DNA of 64,000 bases from Clostridiales bacterium. GTDB lineage: Bacteria > Bacillota > Clostridia > Oscillospirales > Ruminococcaceae. The stretch covers positions 124,001 through 188,000 of the forward strand of contig QAMM01000007.1 of the NCBI GenBank assembly GCA_003150405.1. Reading direction: 5' to 3'. The notes under the pieces are model-generated. The model saw only the letters and a program-made list of their open reading frames with translations. It searched no databases and was not told the DNA's origin. Of this stretch, positions 34,439 through 42,487 are shown piece after piece (the first letter of the stretch is position 1; each line of letters starts with the position of its first letter). The translations under genes were made by a program, and so were the position numbers.

Positions 34439-35158
34439 ATGAAAGCGTTGATCCTGAATTCCGGCGTTGGACGGCGGATGGGCAAGCTCACAAGCGAGCA
34501 CCCCAAATGCATGACCGAGCTGTTGCACGGAGAAACCATTCTCAGCCGGCAGCTCAAGCTGCTGAAACGGTATGGCATTGCTGATATTGTCATCACCACC
34601 GGCCTGTTCGACAAAGTCCTGGTGGATTACTGCCGCAGCCTTGACCTCGGGCTGAATTACACCTTTGTCAACAACCCGGTGTACGATAAAACCAACTATA
34701 TTTATTCCATTGAGCTTGCGAAGGACGTACTGGAGGGGGAAATCCTGCTGATGCACGGCGACCTTGTCTTTTCGGCGGAGGTGCTGGAAAAATCCCTTGG
34801 CAGTGCGGAAAGCTGTATGACGGTCAGCTCGACCCTGCCGCTGCCGGAAAAGGATTTCAAGGCAGTTGTCCGCAACGGCCGGATTGAAAAGGTCGGCGTC
34901 GAATTTTTCGATTCTGCCTACGCCGCACAGCCGCTCTACCACCTCTACCCGGAGGATTGGCAGCGCTGGCTTGCGAACATCACGGCTTTCTGCGAACGGG
35001 GTGAGCGTTCCTGTTATGCGGAAAATGCGTTCAACCAGGCGTCCGACCAAATTTGTATTCGCCCTCTGGATGTAAAAAACGGCCTTTGCTGTGAAATTGA
35101 TACCCCGGAAGACCTTGAAATGGTCAAAACTATGTTGGAAAAGGAATGTGAAGAATGA
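34439..35158 (+). CDS. LicC/PntC-like cytidylyltransferase
   Basis: A 239-residue nucleotidyltransferase of the phosphocholine/phosphonate cytidylyltransferase group. The N-terminal ALILNSGVGRRMGKLTSEHPKCM is the nucleotide loop. NPVYDKTNYIYSI and MHGDLVFSAEV are equivalent to the LicC substrate region, and EIDTPEDLEMV closes the site. LicC activates phosphocholine to CDP-choline; relatives in phosphonate clusters (PntC) activate 2-aminoethylphosphonate. Here the neighbours make 2-hydroxyethylphosphonate, so a CMP-hydroxyethylphosphonate product is the best inference. Its end overlaps the next gene by four bases (ATGA). Confidence 0.85.
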   Translation: MKALILNSGVGRRMGKLTSEHPKCMTELLHGETILSRQLKLLKRYGIADIVITTGLFDKVLVDYCRSLDLGLNYTFVNNPVYDKTNYIYSIELAKDVLEGEILLMHGDLVFSAEVLEKSLGSAESCMTVSSTLPLPEKDFKAVVRNGRIEKVGVEFFDSAYAAQPLYHLYPEDWQRWLANITAFCERGERSCYAENAFNQASDQICIRPLDVKNGLCCEIDTPEDLEMVKTMLEKECEE

Positions 35159-36450
35159 AAACAGTTTATATGAGCTTCAGTACCGATATCCTGCACAGCG
35201 GACATATCAGTATTCTTGAAAAGGCTGCTGCTTTGGGCGAACTTACCGTTGGCGTGCTGACCGATCAGGTTGTTGCAAGCTACAAGCGTTTTCCGGTGCT
35301 TTCGTATGATGAACGCGTTTTAATGCTGAAAAACATCAAAGGCGTCAGCCGTGTGGTGGAGCAGCACAGTCTGAGCTATGCCGAAAACCTGCGCAAGCTG
35401 AAGCCGGACATTGTCGTCCATGGGGACGACTGGAAAACAGGCCCGCAGAAGCCGGTCCGTGACGAGGTGCTCTCGGTTCTCGCGGAGTACGGCGGAGAAT
35501 TGGTGGAGTTCCCTTACTCAAACGATGAACGGTACCAGGCCCTGGAGGAGCGTTCCCGCGAACACCTGTCAATTCCGGATATCCGCCGCGGCCGCCTGCG
35601 CCGGCTGCTTGCCATGAAGCCGCTTGTGAGCATTCTGGAAGCGCACAGTGGTATTACAGGCCTGATTGCAGAGAAAACAGCTGTTGTCAAGGATGGAAAA
35701 ACAAAACAGTTTGACGGCATGTGGGTCTCCAGCCTCTGCGATTCCACCGCGAAAGGCAAGCCGGACATTGAGCTGGTGGACATGTCCTCCCGCCTGCGCA
35801 CTATTGACGACATCATGGAGGTCACCACCAAACCGATTATTCTCGACGGCGACACCGGCGGACTCATTGAGCATTTTGTCTACAACGTCCGCACATTGGA
35901 GCGCATGGGTGTTTCAGCCGTTATTATTGAAGATAAAACCGGCCTGAAGAAGAATTCGCTTTTTGGTACCGAGGTTGAACAGACGCAGGATACCATCGAG
36001 CACTTCTGTGAAAAAATTACCGCGGGTAAGCGCGCATTAAAAACCAGAGACTTTATGATCATCGCCCGCATTGAAAGCCTGATTCTGGAACAGGGAATGG
36101 AGGACGCCCTTGCACGCGCCTTTGCCTATGTAAAAGCAGGTGCAGACGGCATTATGATCCACTCCCGCAAGAAGGACCCGGCGGAAATTTTTGAGTTCTG
36201 TGAAAAATTCCGGGCGGAGGACGCAAGCACCCCCATCGTCGTGGTGCCGACCTCGTTTAACACCGTTACCGAGGACGAATTTGCCGCGCGGGGCGTCAAC
36301 ATTGTCATTTATGCAAACCAGCTGACCAGAAGCGCTTTCCCCGCCATGCAGAAGGTGGCGCTTGCCATCCTTGAAAATCAGCGCGCCAAAGAAGCAGACG
36401 ATATGTGTATGCCAATTAAAGAGATTCTCACCTTAATCCCGGAGGAATAA
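35155..36450 (+). CDS. phosphoenolpyruvate mutase with N-terminal cytidylyltransferase domain
   Basis: A 431-residue two-domain protein. Residues ~1-135 are a TagD-like cytidylyltransferase with the HSGH motif (residues 14-17). Residues ~150-431 are PEP mutase of the isocitrate-lyase superfamily, which rearranges PEP to phosphonopyruvate and makes the C-P bond. The defining EDKTGLKKNS (residues 259-268) fits the EDKxxxxxNS pattern exactly, and DGDTGG supplies the metal-binding Asp residues. Fusions of this type are known for PEP mutases in surface-glycan loci. The presence of a second, separate cytidylyltransferase next door is notable. The gene is coupled by ATGA to the one before. Confidence 0.93.
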   Translation: MKTVYMSFSTDILHSGHISILEKAAALGELTVGVLTDQVVASYKRFPVLSYDERVLMLKNIKGVSRVVEQHSLSYAENLRKLKPDIVVHGDDWKTGPQKPVRDEVLSVLAEYGGELVEFPYSNDERYQALEERSREHLSIPDIRRGRLRRLLAMKPLVSILEAHSGITGLIAEKTAVVKDGKTKQFDGMWVSSLCDSTAKGKPDIELVDMSSRLRTIDDIMEVTTKPIILDGDTGGLIEHFVYNVRTLERMGVSAVIIEDKTGLKKNSLFGTEVEQTQDTIEHFCEKITAGKRALKTRDFMIIARIESLILEQGMEDALARAFAYVKAGADGIMIHSRKKDPAEIFEFCEKFRAEDASTPIVVVPTSFNTVTEDEFAARGVNIVIYANQLTRSAFPAMQKVALAILENQRAKEADDMCMPIKEILTLIPEE

Positions 36451-36451
36451 A

Positions 36452-37588
36452 ATGGGAAACAATTTTTCACCCCTGTGCACAGCCGAAATAGCCTTTGCTA
36501 ATCTGGAACAGATGAAGCGGCGCCTCCTTGACCTGAACGCCAAACACCTTCTTCTCATCATGGGCAAAGACGCCGCCGACTGGTGGGAGCTGCACGGCTT
36601 TTTAAAGGAGATGGAGCAGCGCTTTTCTCTCCTCTGGCTCCAAACCGACGTCGCCAACCCCGACCAGAACGATGTGAAAGAGGCTTTGGCTGAGGTCGGA
36701 GCAAATGACCTGGACGCGATTATTGCCATCGGCGGCGGAAGCGTCATTGACCTTGCAAAAGCGGTCAGCGCCTTTTACGAGAAAGGGAAAAATACATCGT
36801 ACACCGTAGAGGAGATTACCGAGGCTATCCGCAGCAAATCCTACCAGAAAAAAGCTTCGTTTGTTGACATTATTGCGGTTCCCTCCACCGCGGGAACCGG
36901 CTCAGAGGTCACCCAGTGGGCAACCGTCTGGGACTGCGGAAAAACCAGCAAATTTTCCATTGACGCCCCTGGTTTAAAACCGGCGCTGGCACTCATTGTG
37001 CCGGATTTGACCCTTACGCTGCCGAAAAAGCTGGTGCTTTCCACCGCGCTGGACGCCGTTGCCCATGCGGTGGAGGCTTTCTGGTCACGGCACACCAATC
37101 CACTTGTAAAGGATCTCTCGCTGGAGGCCGTGCGTGTGATTACCGCAAATCTGGGGGCCGCGCTAAACCATCCGCAGGACTACAGCCTGCGCGAAAAGCT
37201 CTGCCGCGGCTCGCTGCTCGCGGGGCTTGCCTTTTCACAGACCCGCACCACCGCCTGCCACTCCATTTCCTACCCGCTTTCCTTCCTGCACAATGTGCCG
37301 CATGGTTTTGCCGCGGCAATGACCCTTGGGGAAGTGGCGGAAATCAATAAAGAAAAAACAGCAAATTACGACGAACTAGAAGCGGCTTTCGCCCCCTACG
37401 GCGGACTCCAAAAATGGATGGACGCAGTTTGTACAGGAACCGTCGAGTTGCGCCTGCACACCTTTGGTATCTCGGAAGGCGATATTGAAAATATTGTGCG
37501 CTATGCCTTTACCGCCGGCCGAATGGACAACAACCCGGTGGATTTAAGCGAAAAAGATGTTGAATGTATTTTAAAAAGTGTATTTTAA
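36452..37588 (+). CDS. phosphonoacetaldehyde reductase-like iron-dependent alcohol dehydrogenase
   Basis: A group III (iron-type) alcohol dehydrogenase, 378 residues. IAIGGGSVIDLAKAV binds the cofactor, PSTAGTGSEVT is conserved, and metal ligands appear in LDAVAHAVEAFWSRH and near TACHSISYPL. Members in phosphonate clusters (PhpC and relatives) reduce phosphonoacetaldehyde to 2-hydroxyethylphosphonate. No aminoethylphosphonate transaminase is present here, so the reduced hydroxy product is expected. GGAGGAATAA precedes ATG 36452, directly after the mutase stop. The role is from family plus context; the substrate has not been shown. Confidence 0.88.
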   Translation: MGNNFSPLCTAEIAFANLEQMKRRLLDLNAKHLLLIMGKDAADWWELHGFLKEMEQRFSLLWLQTDVANPDQNDVKEALAEVGANDLDAIIAIGGGSVIDLAKAVSAFYEKGKNTSYTVEEITEAIRSKSYQKKASFVDIIAVPSTAGTGSEVTQWATVWDCGKTSKFSIDAPGLKPALALIVPDLTLTLPKKLVLSTALDAVAHAVEAFWSRHTNPLVKDLSLEAVRVITANLGAALNHPQDYSLREKLCRGSLLAGLAFSQTRTTACHSISYPLSFLHNVPHGFAAAMTLGEVAEINKEKTANYDELEAAFAPYGGLQKWMDAVCTGTVELRLHTFGISEGDIENIVRYAFTAGRMDNNPVDLSEKDVECILKSVF

Positions 37589-37635
37589 AAAAGTCGCGGT
37601 TACAAAGGGCGTACCGTTAAAAAACCGGGGGTATT

Positions 37636-38841
37636 ATGCAAAGTATACAAATCGTTAAAAAATTAACGGGGGGGGATATCGGTTGCCTCTCTTTGGGCAT
37701 TATTCACAATTATGCAGAGAAAATAAAACAAAAGCGAAGTGCTGTTTTAAACCAGGAGTTTTTATTGTTACAAGCAATTACAATCGTAATTGTTGTTGTC
37801 GGTCATGGAAAACGGGGCGGCATCAATTTGTTTTTCGATTGGTTTATGCCCGGTAGTTTCCATATGCCGCTTTTCATGTTTATTTCCGGGTATTTTTATA
37901 AAACGGCTTCGGAACAAAATATTTTGCAATTTATATGGAAAAAGTGTAAGGCATTAATTTTTCCTTATTTTGTCTGGAATTTGCTTTATGGCGTTTTTGT
38001 TAATTTGCTGCTAAGCAACCACCTTGTCACCTTTCCAAAACCTTTGTCGTTTCGTACCATGTTTGTTGACCCCTGGCTTGCAGGCACACATTTTGGCTTT
38101 AATGTTGGCGGGTGGTTTGTGCTTTCTCTCTTTTTGGTTGAAGTTGCTTACCTTCTTTTGCGTAAACTCCGGTCTTTGCTTCATTGGAATGAGGAATGGC
38201 TGTTTGGCCTGTTCCTGTTGTGCTGCGGTGTTGGGGCCATTTTTTTCGCAAATACCGGCTATAATCGCGGCGTTTTCCTGCCGTTCATTAAAATGGTGTT
38301 TTTTCTGCCGGTTTTTCATTTCGGTTACCTTTATCGTGAAAAAATTGAACCAAGAGAAAAACTTCCCAATTGGATTTATTTTGCCGCTATTTTTGCAATC
38401 CAACTTGTCTTGTTAAAGCTTTATGCACCTCTTTCTTTTGGCGCTTATAATGCGACTTTTTCTCATGAAAACATCTTGCTTCCGTATTTAACTTCGTTTA
38501 CCGGTGGATTATTCTGGCTGCGGGTTTCCAAAATTCTGGCGCGGGCTTTGAAAGGCAACCGGATTGTACGTTATATTGGGCAGAACACCTGGTCAATTAT
38601 GATGCACCATCCCATTTCGTTTTTTGCCATAAACTGCCTCCTATGGGGATTGTCTGGCCCATTGAATCTGTCTGGCTTTAATCTTCAGGCATTTCAAACA
38701 GACATTTGGTATGCTTATTCGCCCGGACTTCCACAGCTTGCCATTGTTTACGTCGTTGCCGGTGTTGCCCTGCCGTTGCTTGTAAAATACGGTGTGGAAA
38801 AGGTTGTTCTTTTTGCTGACAAACGGTTTTATTTCAAATAA
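37636..38841 (+). CDS. membrane acyltransferase (acyltransferase-3 family) with G8 tract in its leader
   Basis: A 401-residue multi-pass acyltransferase of the OafA/Acyltransferase_3 type. It probably O-acetylates the surface glycan outside or during export. The core begins near residue 50 (ITIVIVVVGHGKRGGI, containing the expected His) and runs through about ten membrane segments (MPLFMFISGYFY and on). The first ~45 residues are an unusual leader, VKKLTGGDIGCLSLGIIHNY, shared with the next gene. Within it, eight consecutive G (37668-37675) encode Thr-Gly-Gly-Asp in frame. Gain or loss of one G would stop translation early. Start ATG 37636 is preceded by a weak GGGGGT. Confidence 0.85.
   Translation: MQSIQIVKKLTGGDIGCLSLGIIHNYAEKIKQKRSAVLNQEFLLLQAITIVIVVVGHGKRGGINLFFDWFMPGSFHMPLFMFISGYFYKTASEQNILQFIWKKCKALIFPYFVWNLLYGVFVNLLLSNHLVTFPKPLSFRTMFVDPWLAGTHFGFNVGGWFVLSLFLVEVAYLLLRKLRSLLHWNEEWLFGLFLLCCGVGAIFFANTGYNRGVFLPFIKMVFFLPVFHFGYLYREKIEPREKLPNWIYFAAIFAIQLVLLKLYAPLSFGAYNATFSHENILLPYLTSFTGGLFWLRVSKILARALKGNRIVRYIGQNTWSIMMHHPISFFAINCLLWGLSGPLNLSGFNLQAFQTDIWYAYSPGLPQLAIVYVVAGVALPLLVKYGVEKVVLFADKRFYFK
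37643..37668 (+). repeat. leader repeat, copy B
   Basis: A 26-base segment containing CGTTAA-AAAA-TTAACG, itself an inverted repeat, just after the acyltransferase start codon. It is shared with 33035-33060 and 38878-38903. Confidence 0.65.
37668..37675 (+). repeat. poly-G tract (G8), in frame
   Basis: Eight G in an otherwise AT-rich stretch, 33 bases after the start codon. The downstream frame is open, so this allele reads ON. Confidence 0.85.
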
Positions 38842-38861
38842 TGTGAAGATAGGGAGAGACT

Positions 38862-40054
38862 ATGGAAATTCGGCGCAATGCACAAGTTGTTAAAAAATTA
38901 ACGGGGGGGGTATTGGGCCTTCCCTTTTAGGCAGTATTCACAAATGCGGTGACAAAATCAAACGTTTTGTTTTTGTCCGCAATTCTAGTGGAGAAGCAGC
39001 CGGGCCGGAGATGTCGGGCGGCCGCTATTTTGGCTTGGATCTCATCCGTTTTTTTGCAATTCTTTCTGTGGTATGCGTGCATTTCCTTTATAATATTGGT
39101 TTTGACAATGTTATTGTGCATGGAGAACGGTTTTTTCTTGCGTCTGTTTTCAGAGGCGTTGTCAATCCCTGTGTTCCCTTGTTTTTTATGCTTAGCGGTT
39201 ATCTTATGAAAAATAAAAAACCGGTAAAAAGTTATTACAATAAGTTCATCCGCTTATTCGTATTGTTTTTAATGGCTGGCATTTTAAGCAACATTTTTCG
39301 TATTCTGGCTTTGGGGCAGCAAATGTCTGCCAAAGACTGGCTGTCATCTTTTACCTATTTCAGCGCTGTAGGTTATGGATGGTACCTTCGGGCGTATATT
39401 GGACTGTTTGTGCTCATACCGTTTTTGAATATCATGATTCACACGATAAAAGCCAAAAGGCAATACCGTGTTTTATTGTTAAGCCTTTTACTTGTTTTTT
39501 CTCTTCCAACCTTTTTAAATTATTTGGGGTTTCGGTTTCCAGATCATTGGGCAAACTTTTATCCGGTTATTTATTACTTATTGGGGACATATATTTCTAT
39601 TTATAAACCAAAACCGCGAAAGGGGCTTTTGCTCGCTGGGATTGTTGGTATTTCCATATTATATGCCTCTATTATTTTTCTTATGAAGCACGGGCAGAAA
39701 TGTGAGGCGCTTTTATTCCAGTACGGAAATTTGATTGTTCTATTCATCGGGGTAATGCTCTTCCTGCTGCTGTACCAGGTAAAAGCGCCGCGCGTCCATT
39801 TTTTATGCCGTTTTGTCTCCAGTGTTTCAAGGGTTTCTTACTCCATGTTTTTAATTTCATGGATCTACGACCGCACCATTTACAGCTTTCTTTTAAACCC
39901 ATTCGTCCCCTCTTTCTACGACCGGCTGTTTTTTGTCGTTTTAACGGTGCCCGCCGTATTTCTACTATCCTACCTATCTGCGCTTGTATTGGAGGGGGGT
40001 TATAATTTTGTCGCCGCAAAAGGAAAACAGCTCTTTTTTAAACAAACGGTATGA
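38862..40054 (+). CDS. second membrane acyltransferase, out of frame at a G8 tract (phase OFF)
   Basis: An Acyltransferase_3-type membrane protein. ATG 38862 has a strong AGGGAGAGA site and opens a leader like that of the previous gene (QVVKKLTGG). The eight G at 38903-38910 put it out of frame, and TAG at 38928 ends a 22-residue peptide. The acyltransferase body (FGLDLIRFFAILSVVCVHF, then PCVPLFFMLSGYL and further membrane segments) continues in another frame to 40054, with no stop between the tract and the body. Adding one G (G9), or losing two, would restore one protein. G9 would align exactly with the neighbour's leader. The ATG at 39011 lacks a good ribosome site. An annotation may show only 39011-40054. 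Confidence 0.8.
38878..38903 (+). repeat. leader repeat, copy C
   Basis: Third copy of the 26-base leader segment (core GTTAAAAAATTAAC), directly before the second G8 tract. Confidence 0.65.
38903..38910 (+). repeat. poly-G tract (G8), out of frame
   Basis: Eight G, 41 bases after the start codon of the second acyltransferase. The upstream frame runs into TAG 38928, so this allele reads OFF. Confidence 0.85.
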
Positions 40055-40092
40055 GCATTGTGCAGGGCCGTTTCAAATCCTGTGCTTTTAAA

Positions 40093-40269
40093 TCAACAGC
40101 AAACGTCAAAAACAACCCTAGACATTTGGCTTGCACGAACCTTCTTTACGTACTCTAAGGCTACATAAAAGCCCGGTACGCCGAACACCAGCGCCTTGTT
40201 CAGCATCGCCTGCTGCTGGCCCTTTCGGTATGCAAACCTGCGTTGCTTTCACCGTTTTATTGTTTTCAT
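40093..40269 (-). pseudogene. possible small gene interrupted by a TGA
   Basis: On the minus strand ATG 40269 starts MKTIKR and meets TGA. The frame then continues through a protein-like stretch (RRFAYRKGQQQ, then LVFGVPGFYVALEYVKK) to a stop at 40093. An internal ATG at 40206 would give 37 residues. I do not recognise it, and there is no good ribosome site. It may be a decayed small gene or chance. Confidence 0.25.
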
Positions 40270-40278
40270 ATTCCAGGA

Positions 40279-40319
40279 ATATATAGCCCCCGCCTGATTT
40301 GCAGACGGGGGCTATATAT
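40279..40319. terminator. long hairpin ending the polysaccharide locus
   Basis: ATATATAGCCCCCGCCTG / CAGACGGGGGCTATATAT: 18-bp arms with one wobble pair. It follows the second acyltransferase by about 225 bases and precedes the ABC exporter promoter. The T-tract is weak. Confidence 0.65.
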
Positions 40320-40370
40320 GCAACAATGGCCAAAATTCTCTTAAAATTTAATTAAGGCGCTATATTTTAC

Positions 40371-40399
40371 TTTATCTTCCCTCCAATGCGTGGTAGAAT
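40371..40399 (+). promoter_or_regulatory. promoter of ABC-2 exporter operon
   Basis: TTTATC, 17 bases, TAGAAT with an extended TG element (TGGTAGAAT), about 35 bases before the ATPase start. Confidence 0.5.
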
Positions 40400-40432
40400 A
40401 GAAGCCGATATGAAAGGAGGCGGATTCCGCTT

Positions 40433-41161
40433 ATGGAAGTCACGCTGGAAGTAAAAGCGTTAAGCAAAAAATACGCAAAGGTTCAGGGCGCCAAAAACGT
40501 CAGCTTCGAGGTCGAAAAAGGCGAAGTATTCGCATTAATTGGGCCGAACGGTGCCGGAAAAACCACCACCATCCGCATGATTGCAACCCTGCTCACTCCA
40601 ACCGACGGCGACGCCATTGTTGACGGATACAGCATTGTCCGGGAGCCTGCAAAGGTACGGGAGCTCATTACCTACCTGCCGGATGAGGCAGGCGCCTACA
40701 AAAATATGACCGGGCTTGGCTACCTCAAATTCATGGCCGCCCTGTTTGACTCCAACGCCACAAAACAAAAGGAGTATGTGGACCGTGCGGTGGATATTGC
40801 AAAGCTCGGCGACCGCCTGGGGGATAAAATTGCCAGCTATTCCCGCGGCATGATCCGCAAGCTGCTGCTGGCCCGCGCCGTTATGACCCGCCCGGCGCTT
40901 GCCATGCTGGACGAACCCACCTCCGGGCTGGATATCATCAACGCGCTGGAAATCCGCCGGATGATCCGCTCCCTTGCCGATGAAGGGATGAGCTTCCTCA
41001 TTTCCAGCCACAACATGCTGGAAATTGAGTTTGTCTCAGACCGGGTGGGCATCATCAACAAAGGGCGGCTACTCGTCACCGGCAGGCCGGACGAGCTGAA
41101 AGCACGGTATCACGCAAACAATCTCGAAGAAGTCTTTGAAAGGGCGGTGCAGGGCGAATGA
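40433..41161 (+). CDS. ABC transporter ATP-binding protein (NatA type)
   Basis: A 242-residue ATPase: Walker A GPNGAGKTTT, signature SRGMIRKLLLARA (with SRGM in place of SGGQ), Walker B LAMLDEPTSGLD and the H-loop SSHNM. The group is NatA/CcmA-like drug or sodium exporters, partnered with the ABC-2 permease that follows. AAAGGAGG lies upstream of ATG 40433 at somewhat long spacing. The stop overlaps the permease start by four bases. Substrate unknown. Confidence 0.92.
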   Translation: MEVTLEVKALSKKYAKVQGAKNVSFEVEKGEVFALIGPNGAGKTTTIRMIATLLTPTDGDAIVDGYSIVREPAKVRELITYLPDEAGAYKNMTGLGYLKFMAALFDSNATKQKEYVDRAVDIAKLGDRLGDKIASYSRGMIRKLLLARAVMTRPALAMLDEPTSGLDIINALEIRRMIRSLADEGMSFLISSHNMLEIEFVSDRVGIINKGRLLVTGRPDELKARYHANNLEEVFERAVQGE

Positions 41162-42471
41162 AATTTGTTACCCTTCTTAAAAAAGAACTCCGTGAAATGC
41201 TCAGCCTGACCACCATTATTGGCATGTGTGTCGGCCTTGCAGTCTTTTTCATTCTCGGGCAGGTTATGAGCGGCGTTACCTCCGAAAGCAGCGAGGACGC
41301 AGGCACCGTCCACCTTGTGGATATGGACAATTCCGGCCTCTCGAAAAGCAGCATTGCCGCGTTGGAACAGGCAGGATTCACCGTGGTAAACGAAACGCCC
41401 AATACCGCGGCAGAGGGCGAACTCACCTTCAAACCGCAGGGGGATTACGACCTCCTCGTCATCCCAGAGGGCTTTGCGTCCTCTATCCAGTCCGGAGAGC
41501 CGGCTACCATCGGTGTCTACTCTACCTTTACCTCCATGGGGATGACCAAAATGTTTTCGTCCGGCAACAGCTCGGCCGTCATTGAGCTCATCAATGAGTC
41601 GGTCTCCAACACCTTGATTGCCCAAAACCTCGCGGACGGCGCAAAAGCGGATCCATCCTTCCTGAAAACGCCGGTTCTCTCAAGCGATACCACCTTTGTC
41701 GGCGACAACTACAGCCACGTCAGTGCCTCGGCGCTTTCGGGCTTTGCCATGCAGCAGAGCATGTTCGTGCCGCTGGTGGTCTTTATTCTAGTCATCTTTG
41801 CATCCCAAATGGTGTCCTCTGCTATCGCAACCGAAAAGGGCGATAAAACCCTGGAGACACTGCTCTGCACCCCGGTTTCCCGCCTTTCGGTCCTCTCGGC
41901 CAAGATGTGCGGCGCCGGCATTGTTTCCCTGCTGATGGCCGCCGTCTACATGGTGGGCTTCTCCAGCTACATGAACGGCTTGATGGGCCCCGCCGCCGAA
42001 GGATTGTCCAACTCGCTGGGGGATTCGCTCGCCAGCCTAGGCATTACCCTGAGCCCGGTGGATTACCTGCTCGTCGGTTTGCAGCTCTTTCTTACCATTC
42101 TGATTGCGCTTGCAGTGAGTATGATCCTCGGCGCGCTGGCAAGCGACGTCAAAAGCGCACAGACCGCTATCACCCCGCTGATGTTCGCCCTGCTCATTCC
42201 ATACCTGATGACCATGTTCTTTGACATCAACACGGTAGCAATGCCGCTGCGTATTTTCATGTACATCATTCCGTTTACCCACACCTTTATTGCCTCCAAC
42301 AACATGATTTTTGATAACTACACCCTCTATTTCGGCGGGCTGCTTTACCAAATCATCTTCCTTGCGGTGGTAATGACTCTTGCCATCAAGCTGTTCTCCG
42401 GAGACCGCATCTTCACCATCCGGCTCAACTTCGGGCAGAAGAAAAAACGCAAGGCGCAGCCTGTGGAATAA
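41158..42471 (+). CDS. ABC-2 type permease (NatB-like)
   Basis: A 437-residue permease with one membrane segment near the N-terminus, a long extracytoplasmic domain (about 45-200), then five or six membrane segments. IATEKGDKTLETLLCTPVSRLSVLSAKM is the conserved ABC-2/NatB cytoplasmic motif. It forms the transport channel with the ATPase encoded just before, to which it is coupled by ATGA. The likely role is export of a toxic compound, ion or lipid; the sequence does not say which. Confidence 0.92.
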   Translation: MKFVTLLKKELREMLSLTTIIGMCVGLAVFFILGQVMSGVTSESSEDAGTVHLVDMDNSGLSKSSIAALEQAGFTVVNETPNTAAEGELTFKPQGDYDLLVIPEGFASSIQSGEPATIGVYSTFTSMGMTKMFSSGNSSAVIELINESVSNTLIAQNLADGAKADPSFLKTPVLSSDTTFVGDNYSHVSASALSGFAMQQSMFVPLVVFILVIFASQMVSSAIATEKGDKTLETLLCTPVSRLSVLSAKMCGAGIVSLLMAAVYMVGFSSYMNGLMGPAAEGLSNSLGDSLASLGITLSPVDYLLVGLQLFLTILIALAVSMILGALASDVKSAQTAITPLMFALLIPYLMTMFFDINTVAMPLRIFMYIIPFTHTFIASNNMIFDNYTLYFGGLLYQIIFLAVVMTLAIKLFSGDRIFTIRLNFGQKKKRKAQPVE

Positions 42472-42487
42472 TCGAAAGGGGACAGCT

